A program made the translations under genes and the position numbers. The notes below the pieces were generated by a model. It saw nothing but the letters and a program-made list of their open reading frames with translations, was not told the DNA's origin and ran no database searches. Shown here one piece after another: positions 27,700 to 36,644 of a stretch of DNA of 64,000 nucleotides (within the stretch, counting starts at the first letter, position 1; the number at the start of each line of letters is the position of its first letter). The stretch is taken from assembly GCF_006442315.1 (NCBI RefSeq), contig NZ_VFVY01000005.1, positions 186,001 to 250,000 on the forward strand, given 5' to 3'. The stretch comes from Mesorhizobium sp. B2-3-4. GTDB lineage: Bacteria > Pseudomonadota > Alphaproteobacteria > Rhizobiales > Rhizobiaceae.

Positions 27700-29214
27700 T
27701 CACTTGTAAATGAAGCCGACAACGCCGTGATAACGGCCGTTGGGCCTGTCCGTCTGCATGGTGCCGTAGACGCGGTTGACCTTGCCGAGGAACATGCCGG
27801 CGCCATCGCTCGGCGGGTTGAAATTGTCGTCGGGCTTGGCCAGATCGTTGCGCGCCACCGGCCGCGCCAGGTAGGGCGTGATGATGATGACGAGTTCGCT
27901 TTCGTTGCGCACGAAGTCCCGGCTGCGGAAGAGCGCGCCAAGCACCGGGATCTTCGTCAGCCCGGGCAAGCCGTTGACGGCCTGCCTCACATCGTCGCGA
28001 ACAAGGCCGGCGATCATCATGGACCCGCCCGAAGGCAGTTCCACCGTCGTGTCGGCAAGGCGCTTGCGCAACGACAAGGCATTCATGCCAGGGCTCGTCA
28101 CGCCCGACGAGAACGCGACCGACCCTTCGGTCGTCGGCTCGGAGACCGACGTCCTGACCTTCAGGCTTATGCGGCCGGGAGAGAGCACCACAGGCTGGAA
28201 TTCCAGGCCGATGCCGTACTCGATCTTGTCGACCGTGTAGGTCTTCAGGCCGGTCTGGTTGTCGGTTGACACGTTCTGGGAGACGCCACTCACCATATTG
28301 TATTCACCGCCAACCTTGAACGTCGCCTTCTCGCCGGAAACCGCGGTCAAGGTCGGTTCGGCCAGCGTCTTCATGACGCCTGCCTGCTCCATGGCGTTGA
28401 CATAGGCCGTCAGAGCGGAGTTGCCGATCGAGAGACCGGAATTCGACAATTGCTTGCCCAATCCGGTGAAATTGTCGCTGATCGCGCCATAGCTGATGCC
28501 ATTGCTGCCGCCATTGCCAACCATATTGACGCCGAGCTGCTTCATCACCGAGCGGCTGACTTCGGCGACCGTCACCTTGAGCGTGACCTGGTCGTCACCG
28601 ATGATCTGCAAGAGATTGACGATCTTGGAAACGCGGCGCTCCTGATCCGGGTTGTTGATGTCGACGCCGCTCTGGGCCGAGCCGCCGGCGGCGGTCTGCG
28701 AATACTGACCGGTCGTCGCTTCACCGCCCGAGACAAAGATCGTCGCCAGGTCTACGGCCCGTTTGGCATCCAGCGGCGTGTCGACGGTGCCGGTCAGGAT
28801 GACGTTGTCGTTCAGCAGTTCCACCTTGACGGACGAGGTCGGCAGAAAGCGCTTGATGTAATCTTCCAGGCCAGCGACGTCGCGCTCGACGGCGAGATCG
28901 AGGCTGGCGATCTGTTCGCCATTCGGCCCGAAGACGAAGATGTTGGTTTCGCCGACCGCCTTGCCAAACAGGTAGATGCGCCTTGCGGTGCGGGTCACGG
29001 CGTCGGCAACGGAGGGGTTGGCGACAAGAATGTCGTAGGCATCGCTCGGCAGGTCTATGACCACCGACTTGTTGAGGCCGAGCTTGACGCGCTGGTTGGC
29101 TGTCGTAGCCGACACCTGCGTGCTCTTGGCCTCGACGCCCTGCACATTCGCGCCGACGAGCAGCAGGCCGAATGCCGTAGCCGCGATTGCCGGGAGTTTA
29201 GCGCTTAGCCTCAT
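27700..29214 (-). CDS. cpaC: CpaC/RcpA secretin
   Basis: The 504-residue protein starts at ATG 29214 after AAGGA; a longer in-frame extension upstream merely overlaps cpaB. A signal peptide covers about residues 1-29. Residues 40-125 form the pilus N-terminal domain, followed by a BON-like region, and the C-terminal half is the secretin channel (with GEYNMVSGVSQNVST and VELPSGGSMMIAGLVRDD). It forms the outer-membrane pore for the Flp pilus. Its start overlaps the cpaB stop by four bases. Confidence 0.92.
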   Translation of the reverse strand: MRLSAKLPAIAATAFGLLLVGANVQGVEAKSTQVSATTANQRVKLGLNKSVVIDLPSDAYDILVANPSVADAVTRTARRIYLFGKAVGETNIFVFGPNGEQIASLDLAVERDVAGLEDYIKRFLPTSSVKVELLNDNVILTGTVDTPLDAKRAVDLATIFVSGGEATTGQYSQTAAGGSAQSGVDINNPDQERRVSKIVNLLQIIGDDQVTLKVTVAEVSRSVMKQLGVNMVGNGGSNGISYGAISDNFTGLGKQLSNSGLSIGNSALTAYVNAMEQAGVMKTLAEPTLTAVSGEKATFKVGGEYNMVSGVSQNVSTDNQTGLKTYTVDKIEYGIGLEFQPVVLSPGRISLKVRTSVSEPTTEGSVAFSSGVTSPGMNALSLRKRLADTTVELPSGGSMMIAGLVRDDVRQAVNGLPGLTKIPVLGALFRSRDFVRNESELVIIITPYLARPVARNDLAKPDDNFNPPSDGAGMFLGKVNRVYGTMQTDRPNGRYHGVVGFIYK

Positions 29215-30020
29215 TTCCTTGCCCCTACCTCGGAGACTTCGCCCGACTTGATCAGCCTCACCGTTCCCCTGCGGCCATTGCCGGAAACGAGATAGTCGGC
29301 CTCGCCCACATTCTTTTCCTGGGTGTCCGTGATCGCCCGCAGCGCCAGCGTCAGGCGATCCGCCATCTGCTGGGCAACGGTGATGATTTCCGCCTGTTTG
29401 GGCGTCAGCTCCAGCGTGGCGGTCTGGCCGACCCTGGTCTTCTTGCCTTCCTCGTCTTCCTGGATGGTCTGGTCGATGGCCAGGACGCGGATATTCTTGA
29501 GGATGGTCTCGGTGCTGAAGCCGGCGCCGCTGTTGGGATCGGCCCTGCGGGTCATGATGACGTCGACGAAATCGTTTGGAAGGATGAAGCCGCCAGCCGA
29601 AGTGTCCGCCGATATTGTCGTTGCGACCGCCCGCATGCCGGAAGGCAGGATGGACGACATGAAGCTCTGGCCCTCGCCGATCAGTTTGGAACGCCGCACG
29701 GGCTCGCCAGCGTACATCGGCACGCGGGCAATCGACCCTTTCAGTTTCTCCAGGGCGTCGGGGGCGGTGGCCTTGGTGATGAAATTCGCGTTGATGCCGT
29801 CGGCCGGCCAGGATTGCCAGGCGATGTTGTTCTCCAGTGCGGTGCCCATCGTGACATCCCCGGAAAGCACAAGCACGTCCTGCAGGGCCACGGCGGGAGC
29901 CTGGGGTCCGGATTCGACAATCACGGGCGGCGGGGCGACGACCATGTTCTTCGCGACATAACCAGCGCCGCCCGCCGCGGCGACCGCCACGCTCAGAATA
30001 ATCAATCGGGATGCTGGCAT
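29211..30020 (-). CDS. cpaB: CpaB/RcpC pilus assembly protein
   Basis: The 269-residue protein starts at ATG 30020 (MPASRLIIL). An N-terminal membrane helix (about 5-25) is followed by a SAF domain around residues 45-110 (GTALENNIAWQSWP) and an RcpC-type domain. CpaB is a periplasmic part of the Tad complex that works with the secretin. It heads the cpaB-C-D-E-F-tadB-C operon, with a probable promoter in the 214-base gap upstream. Confidence 0.88.
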   Translation of the reverse strand: MPASRLIILSVAVAAAGGAGYVAKNMVVAPPPVIVESGPQAPAVALQDVLVLSGDVTMGTALENNIAWQSWPADGINANFITKATAPDALEKLKGSIARVPMYAGEPVRRSKLIGEGQSFMSSILPSGMRAVATTISADTSAGGFILPNDFVDVIMTRRADPNSGAGFSTETILKNIRVLAIDQTIQEDEEGKKTRVGQTATLELTPKQAEIITVAQQMADRLTLALRAITDTQEKNVGEADYLVSGNGRRGTVRLIKSGEVSEVGARK

Positions 30021-30116
30021 CTGTCCGAACCCTCGCCCTTGGCAAACCACGTAGCCAAGCCGGACTTTGCAGCGGCAATCGTCAAAACAAGGTTAATGCA
30101 ATGCTTACGATCGTGA

Positions 30117-30132
30117 TTAATTTAAGGTTTAC
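30117..30132. promoter_or_regulatory. CtrA-like box upstream of cpaB operon
   Basis: TTAA (30117-30120), TTTAAGG, then TTTAC (30128-30132), the same one-mismatch form seen before podJ. It is about 100 bases upstream of the cpaB start in an AT-rich patch (30085-30145). Confidence 0.4.
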
Positions 30133-30173
30133 ATAAATTAGAACGATTGGGCAGCGATGCCGGCAAAAGCGTC

Positions 30174-30199
30174 AGCCCGGCTTCTCGCGAAGCCGGGCT
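30174..30199 (-). terminator. Hairpin after cpaA
   Basis: AGCCCGGCTTC (30174-30184) and GAAGCCGGGCT (30189-30199) form an 11-base perfect stem with a four-base loop. On the leftward strand a short TTTT follows about five bases later. It probably separates cpaA from the cpaB operon. Confidence 0.65.
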
Positions 30200-30234
30200 T
30201 CAACGTGCCCGCGGATGACGGAAATCAGATCGTG

Positions 30235-30753
30235 TCAGCTCGCCAGCCTAGCCAGCGCCCACACCATCAAAGGGGAATCGGGATAGGTCAGCAGGCCACC
30301 CAGGCCAAGCGCGATCCCGTAGGGAACACCGGCCGACTCTTCGGCGAAATGACGCAGGAATGGATTGCGGCCGGTGAAAACCGCCAGCGGCGACTTCCGG
30401 TAGAGCAGGATCACGATTGTCAGAAGGCCGCCGATGAAGGTCGAGACGACAAGATATTCGACGAGATGGACGTTAAGCCCCATCCACACGGCCGTGGCGG
30501 CCAGCAGCTTGGCATCGCCACCGCCCATGCCTCCCAGGGCGAACAGACCGAACGTCACGGCCAGGACGATGGCGCCGGCGGCGAAATGCCAGCCATATGC
30601 CGTCCATTCCATGCCGGTCAGCGGGGCCACCAGCGCAAAGACGACGACAAGCAGCACGGGCACGCGGTTTGCGATCGTCATCGACAGCATGTCGGAGATC
30701 GCGGCAAACAGCATGCAGAACGGAAAGACGACGAAGATCAGAGCTTCAAGCAT
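30235..30753 (-). CDS. cpaA: CpaA prepilin peptidase (A24 family)
   Basis: The 172-residue membrane protein has about five to six helices and the two catalytic Asp motifs of type IV prepilin peptidases: the first Asp in AAISDMLSM (residue 21), the second in GGMGGGDAKL. It cleaves the Flp pilin and probably the TadE-like proteins before assembly. It lies downstream of flp, past the flp terminator, so expression may depend on readthrough or its own promoter. Confidence 0.9.
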   Translation of the reverse strand: MLEALIFVVFPFCMLFAAISDMLSMTIANRVPVLLVVVFALVAPLTGMEWTAYGWHFAAGAIVLAVTFGLFALGGMGGGDAKLLAATAVWMGLNVHLVEYLVVSTFIGGLLTIVILLYRKSPLAVFTGRNPFLRHFAEESAGVPYGIALGLGGLLTYPDSPLMVWALARLAS

Positions 30754-30867
30754 CGGCGCTCATGCCTATTGTGCGGATTTCACGGAGTTCAATCTAGGCT
30801 GGTTCGATTAACGATTGATGAGGTCCGTAATGGAAAGACAGCCATTGTCGGCGCCTGGACCAAGGAA

Positions 30868-30902
30868 CAAAGAAACAGGGGCCGCCACGTGGCGACCCCT
30901 GT
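30868..30902 (-). terminator. Intrinsic terminator after flp pilin gene
   Basis: ACAGGGG...CCCCTGT (30875-30902) encloses the palindrome CGCCACGTGGCG, giving a stem of about 14 pairs. On the leftward strand it is followed by TTTCTTTG. Its location 25 bases after the pilin stop fits a strong pilin transcript separated from cpaA. Confidence 0.85.
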
Positions 30903-30926
30903 CCAGAACGATCAGCAATAAGCAGA

Positions 30927-31103
30927 TCAGCTGCCGCTGGAGTTCAGCGTGTTGCCGATGGTCGTGAACTTGGCATTGATGGCATTGCCGAGCGCGCCGG
31001 CGCCGGTGATGATGGCAAGCGCGATGAGGGCGGCGATCAGACCATATTCGATGGCGGTCGCGCCGGATTCGTCTTTCACGAAACGTGCGATGAGATTAGA
31101 CAT
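30927..31103 (-). CDS. flp: Flp/Fap-type IVb pilin
   Basis: This short gene encodes 58 residues, beginning MSNLIARFVKDESG. The prepilin processing region is followed by the Flp signature ATAIEYGLIAALIALAI, with the conserved Glu-Tyr pair (residues 19-20). Cleavage after Gly14 would yield a mature pilin of about 44 residues. AGGAG lies eight bases before the ATG. It is the major subunit of the Tad pilus and is separated from cpaA by a strong terminator. Confidence 0.92.
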   Translation of the reverse strand: MSNLIARFVKDESGATAIEYGLIAALIALAIITGAGALGNAINAKFTTIGNTLNSSGS

Positions 31104-31248
31104 TCGAGAGCTCCTACTCCACGTGTTACAGCACTTCCGTCAACTTCTGTGATGGTTGATCGGATGCTGCAAATCTAGGGAGAAGCTCTTTCGATCGGCT
31201 TAATAAACAGCCTTACCGATTCCTTTCGCGACTCGAACATATTGCGTG

Positions 31249-31264
31249 GTTAACCCAGCACTAA
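31249..31264 (-). promoter_or_regulatory. CtrA-like box upstream of flp
   Basis: Read leftward: TTAG, TGCTGGG, TTAAC, one mismatch from TTAA-N7-TTAAC. It is about 150 bases upstream of the flp start. In Caulobacter the pilin gene pilA is a direct CtrA target, so the position is biologically sensible. Confidence 0.45.
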
Positions 31265-31393
31265 GTGGCGGCTGAGCAATCATCTGGCGGATCCATGACC
31301 GCAACAGGCGCCGTTCCAGGGCCAGCCGGATCGCAGACTGGAACCGGGAAACAGACCCCTTTCCACCTGCGCTGACGGAAGACAGGGACAGAC

Positions 31394-31409
31394 TTAACCG
31401 TTGGTTCAC
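31394..31409 (+). promoter_or_regulatory. CtrA-like box upstream of pilus N-domain gene
   Basis: TTAA, CCGTTGG, TTCAC: one mismatch from the consensus, 50 bases before the start of the next rightward gene. Confidence 0.35.
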
Positions 31410-31458
31410 CAATCTCGTTCATGTTCCGTTGAACAGTCCGCCTGCGTGGAGCGCCTTG

Positions 31459-31881
31459 ATGGCCGTGCCAAGATCCTCAATCCTCGTTGCCGTGTTTCTT
31501 GCCACCGCGAGCTTTTTCACGCCCGCCAAGGCCGAGACGGGGATCGAGGTCACCATGAACCAGGCCAAGATCGTGAAACTGTCGCGTCCCGCCGATACGA
31601 TCGTCGTGGGCAATCCGGCAATCGCCGACGCTTCCGTCCAGGACGCCTCGACGATCGTGCTCACCGGCAAGGGCTTCGGTATCACCAATCTCGTCATTCT
31701 CGACCAGGACGGCAGCCCGATCGTCGATGCACAGGTTACCGTCGTGCGCCAGGCAGCGTCGTCCGTGCGCATCTATCGGCGCGCCGAGGTCCAGACCATG
31801 TCGTGCACGCCCTATTGCGAAAGCTCCTACAAGAGCGACGCCGAGAAATCGTCCGAAGCCGAGATGAGCGTCACCAAGTAG
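31459..31881 (+). CDS. Free-standing pilus assembly (secretin) N-terminal domain protein
   Basis: The 140-residue protein starts at ATG 31459, seven bases after GGAG. Residues 1-26 are a signal peptide. Residues 30-105 match the pilus N-terminal domain that also begins CpaC: VKLSRPADTIVVGNPAIADA here parallels VIDLPSDAYDILVANPSVAD in CpaC. No secretin channel follows; instead there is a short tail with two Cys (CTPYC) and charged residues. It is probably a periplasmic accessory of the Tad machine. Confidence 0.8.
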   Translation: MAVPRSSILVAVFLATASFFTPAKAETGIEVTMNQAKIVKLSRPADTIVVGNPAIADASVQDASTIVLTGKGFGITNLVILDQDGSPIVDAQVTVVRQAASSVRIYRRAEVQTMSCTPYCESSYKSDAEKSSEAEMSVTK

Positions 31882-31908
31882 ACCGAGCCGGCTTCTCCAT
31901 CGCCCAGG

Positions 31909-31924
31909 TTACCGCCTGGTTAAA
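31909..31924 (+). promoter_or_regulatory. CtrA-like box upstream of first TadE-like gene
   Basis: TTAC, CGCCTGG, TTAAA, two mismatches from the consensus; 97 bases before the TadE-like start. Weaker than the other sites. Confidence 0.3.
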
Positions 31925-32020
31925 ACGCCTGCGTCGACTTTAACGATCATCCAAACCGGACCTCAATTGGTTTGCGCTAATACACCTGTCGACACCGTCC
32001 AGGGATGGCAGGAACATTGC

Positions 32021-32602
32021 ATGAGTAAGGAACTCGGCTCGACAGGTCAGCGCAAGGTGGAGCGCCCCAGGTCTTTCAGACGCTTCCTGCGCGACCGGCG
32101 CGGCAGCACGGCGCTGGAGTTCGCGCTGCTTGCCACGCCATTCGCACTGCTGGTGTTCGCCATCCTCGAAAGCTGCATCTCGTTTGCCAGCCAGGAAGTG
32201 ATGGCCAACATCACCGACGATGTCGCCCGCCGGCTGCGCACCGGTCAGTTGAAGGCTGCCGACGTCGCCGGCGACAATTTGAAGAACATGATCTGCGACA
32301 GGCTGGAAATCATCGTTTCCCAGGATTGCCCCAATCAGTTGAGCGTCGATCTTCGCCAATACACGACATTCGCCGACGCGGCCCTGGCTGGCTTCAGGAT
32401 CCAGGCCGGCAACGTCCAGCTTACGAAGAACGGCGCCGATGTGCCCTTTGCCGTCACGGCGGGCGCGGCGGAATCGAAGAACATGCTGCGGGTCTTTTAC
32501 AAATGGCCCGTCATGACCGATCTGCTGGCGCAGTCGATGGGAGGTAACAAGACCCTGCATTTCGCTTCGGTGACTTGGCAGAACGAGCCGTTCGACAATT
32601 GA
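32021..32602 (+). CDS. TadE-like pseudopilin
   Basis: The 193-residue protein starts at ATG 32021 with AGGAA eight bases upstream. A basic N-terminus (RRFLRDRRGS) precedes the TadE signature: TALEFALLATPFALLVFAIL with the conserved Glu, a prepilin-like helix at about 28-50. The rest is a periplasmic domain without strong motifs. TadE-like proteins are minor pilins processed by CpaA. A second TadE-like gene follows 34 bases later. Confidence 0.82.
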   Translation: MSKELGSTGQRKVERPRSFRRFLRDRRGSTALEFALLATPFALLVFAILESCISFASQEVMANITDDVARRLRTGQLKAADVAGDNLKNMICDRLEIIVSQDCPNQLSVDLRQYTTFADAALAGFRIQAGNVQLTKNGADVPFAVTAGAAESKNMLRVFYKWPVMTDLLAQSMGGNKTLHFASVTWQNEPFDN

Positions 32603-32636
32603 GACCATCACGGAAGCACCAACAAGAAAAAAGGCA

Positions 32637-33266
32637 ATGGGTATGATGCGTGCGGGGGCACATCTGGGTATCGCAGGGCTTTGGGGCAGATCAGTCCGGT
32701 TCTGGTCCAATCGCCGCGGCGTCGCGGCGGTCGAATTTGCCCTCATCGCACCTATCCTGCTGGTCATGTATTTCATGACCATGGAGGCTTCGCAGGCCAT
32801 CGAGACGAGCAAGAAGGTCAGCCGGGTCGGCAGCATGGTCGCAGACCTCGTGACGCAACAGCCGACGGTCGTAAAGGCCGATCTCGATGCCATCATGAAG
32901 ATCGGCACCTTGACCCTCCAACCCTATAACCGCTCGACGCCTACCATCATCGTCACCGCGATACAGGTCACCACCGATGCGACGCCCTTGATCAAAGTGG
33001 TGTGGTCACGCAAGCTGACCAATGGCGTCAGCAGTGTCGGAGCCGCTGCCGGCACCACCACCACGGTTCCCTCAACCCTCGCGGTCGCCGGAACTTTCCT
33101 CGTGCGCGTGGAAAGCAATCTGAGCTATTCGCCGATCATCACCTGGCAAGCCGACACCCGGACAAAGCTTGGATTGACGCCATCCCTGACCACCTCCATC
33201 CCGATGGGCGAGACCTATTATTTGCGCCCGCGCAGAAGCGTTACCATTCCCTGCAGCGACTGCTAG
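32637..33266 (+). CDS. Second TadE-like pseudopilin
   Basis: The 209-residue protein has a basic stretch (WSNRRG) followed by VAAVEFALIAPILLVMYFMT at about 27-48, including the conserved Glu. The periplasmic part is Thr/Val-rich with two Cys at the very end (PCSDC). It probably forms the minor pilin pair with the gene just upstream. It lacks the von Willebrand-type domain of the large TadG. Confidence 0.78.
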   Translation: MGMMRAGAHLGIAGLWGRSVRFWSNRRGVAAVEFALIAPILLVMYFMTMEASQAIETSKKVSRVGSMVADLVTQQPTVVKADLDAIMKIGTLTLQPYNRSTPTIIVTAIQVTTDATPLIKVVWSRKLTNGVSSVGAAAGTTTTVPSTLAVAGTFLVRVESNLSYSPIITWQADTRTKLGLTPSLTTSIPMGETYYLRPRRSVTIPCSDC

Positions 33267-33341
33267 CTCAGCGCCACGGTGCTTTGGGCAAAATGCAGGA
33301 CGGAAGGCCGTTTTGACGTCCTGCGGGATTGCTCTCACGAC

Positions 33342-34265
33342 CTACCGTTGGCCACGATCGGCCGACACCAGGCGCACTATGGCCTCTGCCGCCGCATAAT
33401 CCTTGGCGGCCACAGGCATGAAGCCGCCGCCATGTTTCGCTTCCAGAAGATCGTAGATATCCGGCGTCGTCGATTTGAGGTTGGTAAGGAACACGGTCAG
33501 CCGACGCTTGGCTTCCGGATCGAGATCGCTGCGCACCGCATGGGGACCATATCTCAGCAGGCCCGACATCCATACGAGTTGGAGGGCCGAGGCCGAAAGG
33601 CCTGATGCCTCCAGCCTCGCCTGCGTGCCGCCCGGCATCCGCGGCTGGCCGTCGGCGGCTGCCTTCACCCAGCCGAAAACGGCGTCAGCTTCACCGTCAA
33701 CGAGCATGGTTTCGGCTGCCGACGCCGAGGGAGCATGAACAAGAAATGGTGCATCCTCGGCGATCCTGACGTGCTCGGCGGCCAGCCCCGTCAGCGGCAG
33801 AAGCGAACCGCCGACGCTGTCGGGCGGTGACATGGCGATCCGGTGGCCCTCCATGTCGGCCAGTCCCGGCAGTTTGCCGTCCCTGGTCAAAAGCACGGAG
33901 CGAATGCCGGCCGCACCGTCGGAATCGACCGGGGCCACGAGCGGCTCGATGCAGCCGCAGCGCTGCAGCGCGGTGGCGTAGGCGGTGGCTGAATAAATGG
34001 CGTATTGGATCCGCGCATCGGCCTGTCCCTCGATCAGTGCCGCATAGTCGCGGGCAACGACGAACTCGACCTTCATGCCGAGCGCATTGGTGAAGGCTTG
34101 GGTCAACGTCGCCAACCCCGGAATGGTGTTGCCGGCACCGGGCTCGGCGACGATGCCTATGCGAAACGTACCGATATCATCGCGCCAGTCGGCCGACGCC
34201 GGTCCACACCAGAACACGCCGTTCAGAACCGTGAGGGCAATCCATGCGGTGAGCGCAGCTTTCAT
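33342..34265 (-). CDS. PhnD-like periplasmic substrate-binding protein
   Basis: The 307-residue protein starts at ATG 34265; the longer in-frame extension has no support. Residues 1-25 form a signal peptide ending in PASA. The body has the phosphate/phosphonate/phosphite ABC binding fold, with FRIGIVAEPGAGNT and DARIQYAIYSATAYA typical of PhnD relatives. No ABC permease or ATPase gene is adjacent, so the partner transporter or signalling role is unknown. Confidence 0.75.
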   Translation of the reverse strand: MKAALTAWIALTVLNGVFWCGPASADWRDDIGTFRIGIVAEPGAGNTIPGLATLTQAFTNALGMKVEFVVARDYAALIEGQADARIQYAIYSATAYATALQRCGCIEPLVAPVDSDGAAGIRSVLLTRDGKLPGLADMEGHRIAMSPPDSVGGSLLPLTGLAAEHVRIAEDAPFLVHAPSASAAETMLVDGEADAVFGWVKAAADGQPRMPGGTQARLEASGLSASALQLVWMSGLLRYGPHAVRSDLDPEAKRRLTVFLTNLKSTTPDIYDLLEAKHGGGFMPVAAKDYAAAEAIVRLVSADRGQR

Positions 34266-34486
34266 TACGAGGCCGTCCTGCCGTTCATTCCATCCATGCG
34301 GATATCCAACTCGTCGCGGCACCCGATCTTCGCGCCTGCCGTCCAATAACCTCCAGGCACCGCACTGCTCGACATGATCCCGGTCCGTCCATGTACCGCG
34401 CCAAGGCATTGCCGTTTGGTTTCCGAATTGCCAAGGCCGCCGTGGAACCCTATGTCTGAGCGTCCACACTGGCAACAATCGACCCG

Positions 34487-35728
34487 ATGGCGCGTGCTTT
34501 CCTCTTTGTCCTGGATTCCTTCGGCATAGGCGGCGCGGCTGACGCCGAACGCTATGGCGATGCCGGCGCAAACACGCTGGCGCACATCGCCGAAGCTTGC
34601 GCGGAAGGGCGCGCGGACCGCGATGGACTTCGACAGGGAGCCCTGTTTGTCCCGCATATGGCTTCGCTGGGGCTCGGCAAGGCGGCCGAGGCGGCGACAG
34701 GACTGGGCTTTACCCATTTCGGAACGGATCTGCTTGCCAATGCCTTCCACGGCGCGGCGCAGGAGGTTTCAACCGGCAAGGACACGCCTTCCGGGCATTG
34801 GGAGATCGCGGGCCTGCCGGTGCGCTTCGACTGGGGCTATTTCCCGGACACCATCCCCGCCTTTCCGGCGGACCTGACCGAGGCGATCATCCGCGAGGGC
34901 AAGGTTCCAGGCATTCTCGGCAATTGCCACGCGCCGGGCACCGAGATCATCGAGCGGTTCGGCGAGGAACACATCCGCACCGGCAAGCCGATCTGCTACA
35001 CGTCGGTCGATTCCGTCCTGCAGATCGCCGCGCACGAGGTCCATTTCGGCCTCGAACGGCTCTATGAGTTCTGCCAGGTGGTGCGCCGGCTGGTCGTTCC
35101 GCTGAGGATTGGACGGGTGATCGCACGGCCGTTCGTCGGCGAGACGTCGGCCACGTTCGCGCGGACCTACAATCGCCACGACTACGCCGTGCCGCCACCC
35201 GAGCCGACATTGCTCGACCGGCTGGCGGCGCGCGGCAGCCGCGTCATCGCCGTCGGCAAGATCGGCGACATCTTCGCCCAGCGCGGGATTTCGCAAGTGC
35301 GCAAGGCGGCGGGCAACATGGCCATGTTCGACCAGGCGCTCATTGCGATGGACGAGGCCGGAGACGGCGACCTGGTCTTTGCCAATTTCGTCGATTTCGA
35401 CACCGAATTCGGCCATCGTCGTGACGTCGCCGGCTACGCCGCCGCGCTGGAGGCCTTCGACCGGAGGCTGCCGGAGGCATTTTCGAGGCTGAAACCAGGC
35501 GACCTGCTCGTCCTGACCGCCGATCACGGCAACGATCCGACCTGGCGCGGCACCGATCACACGCGTGAGCGCATTCCGGTCATCGGCATGGGGCCAGGCT
35601 TCAAAGGCGGCGACATAGGTCTGCGCGCGACATTTTCCGATATCGGCGAGACCGTTGCCGAACATCTCGGGCTGACGCGCGGCCGTAACGGTATTTCCTT
35701 CCATGCGATGATTGGCGGCCATGCCTGA
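34487..35728 (+). CDS. deoB: Phosphopentomutase
   Basis: The 413-residue enzyme of the alkaline phosphatase superfamily has metal-site motifs at the N-terminus ([17 protein letters not shown]) and C-terminus ([20 protein letters not shown]). It interconverts ribose or deoxyribose 1- and 5-phosphates in nucleoside salvage, using Mn. Length is normal for the family. Its last eight bases overlap the start of mutM, suggesting coupled translation, although the two functions are unrelated. Confidence 0.95.
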   Translation: MARAFLFVLDSFGIGGAADAERYGDAGANTLAHIAEACAEGRADRDGLRQGALFVPHMASLGLGKAAEAATGLGFTHFGTDLLANAFHGAAQEVSTGKDTPSGHWEIAGLPVRFDWGYFPDTIPAFPADLTEAIIREGKVPGILGNCHAPGTEIIERFGEEHIRTGKPICYTSVDSVLQIAAHEVHFGLERLYEFCQVVRRLVVPLRIGRVIARPFVGETSATFARTYNRHDYAVPPPEPTLLDRLAARGSRVIAVGKIGDIFAQRGISQVRKAAGNMAMFDQALIAMDEAGDGDLVFANFVDFDTEFGHRRDVAGYAAALEAFDRRLPEAFSRLKPGDLLVLTADHGNDPTWRGTDHTRERIPVIGMGPGFKGGDIGLRATFSDIGETVAEHLGLTRGRNGISFHAMIGGHA

Positions 35729-36611
35729 ACTGCCCGAAGTCGAAACGGTCCGGCGCGGTCTGCAGCCAGTACTGGAAGGCGCCCGCCTGGCCAAGGTCGA
35801 GGCGAGACGGCCCGATCTGCGGTTCCCCTTCCCCGAACGGTTTGCCGAACGGCTGACCGGCAAGACGATCACGGCGCTCGGGCGGCGGGCAAAGTATCTG
35901 ACGATGCATCTGGAGGGCGGTCCGGTGCTGATCTGCCATCTCGGCATGTCCGGCTCCTTTCGCATCGAGACCGGCGACGACGGCGGGACACCGGGCGTGT
36001 TCCACCATGAGCGTTCGAAGAGCACGGCGCACGATCATGTCGTGTTCCATGTCGTTTCCCCGTCGGGTATCCGGTCCCTGGTGACCTTCAATGATCCTCG
36101 CCGGTTCGGCTTCATGCTGTTTGCGGAAGAGCCGCCCGAGACGCACCCGATGCTGGCCGGGCTGGGTGTCGAACCCACCGGCAACGCCCTCGACGGCGTT
36201 CTGCTTGCCTCGCTGCTGAAGGGCCGCAGATCACCGCTCAAGGCAGCGCTTCTCGACCAGAGGCTGATCGCCGGATTGGGCAATATATATGTGTCGGAGG
36301 CGCTCTGGCGCGCCGGGCTGTCGCCCCTGCGCGAGGCTGGCACCATCGCCAAGCCAGGCAAGAAGGCCAAGGAGCAAAGCGAACGGCTCGCCGGGGCGGT
36401 CCGCTCGGTCATAGCGGATGCCATCGCGGCCGGCGGATCGTCGCTACGCGACTACATGCATACCGACGGGTCGCTCGGCTATTTCCAGCATTCCTTCGCC
36501 GTCTACGACCGCGAGGGCGAGCCTTGTCCCAAACCCGGCTGCGGCGGTCATATCGAACGCATCGTGCAGAGCGGACGCTCGACCTTCTATTGCCGGGCAT
36601 GTCAGACGTGA
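35721..36611 (+). CDS. mutM: Formamidopyrimidine-DNA glycosylase
   Basis: The 296-residue protein begins [13 protein letters not shown], placing the catalytic Pro and Glu directly after Met. The conserved Lys is in LGRRAKYL, and a C-terminal zinc finger has four Cys (CPKPGC ... FYCRAC). It excises 8-oxoguanine and ring-opened purines from oxidised DNA. The start at 35721 is required by this N-terminus and overlaps deoB by eight bases. Confidence 0.95.
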   Translation: MPELPEVETVRRGLQPVLEGARLAKVEARRPDLRFPFPERFAERLTGKTITALGRRAKYLTMHLEGGPVLICHLGMSGSFRIETGDDGGTPGVFHHERSKSTAHDHVVFHVVSPSGIRSLVTFNDPRRFGFMLFAEEPPETHPMLAGLGVEPTGNALDGVLLASLLKGRRSPLKAALLDQRLIAGLGNIYVSEALWRAGLSPLREAGTIAKPGKKAKEQSERLAGAVRSVIADAIAAGGSSLRDYMHTDGSLGYFQHSFAVYDREGEPCPKPGCGGHIERIVQSGRSTFYCRACQT

Positions 36612-36644
36612 GCTAGACCGGTATCGAGCAAGGAGACGCAGCCA

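Larger units (their letters stand above)
31104..31458. other. Divergent promoter region between flp and pilus N-domain gene
   Basis: About 355 bases without a credible gene. It holds two CtrA-like boxes (31249-31264 and 31394-31409), each nearer one of the two divergent genes, and the flp ribosome-binding site. A leftward open frame at 31200-31412 is basic, lacks recognisable features and is judged spurious. Confidence 0.5.

Noticed and set aside
28000..30078. A cpaC start far upstream giving 792 residues
   Set aside because: The extra part is cpaB read in another frame; ATG 29214 has a good ribosome-binding site and signal peptide.
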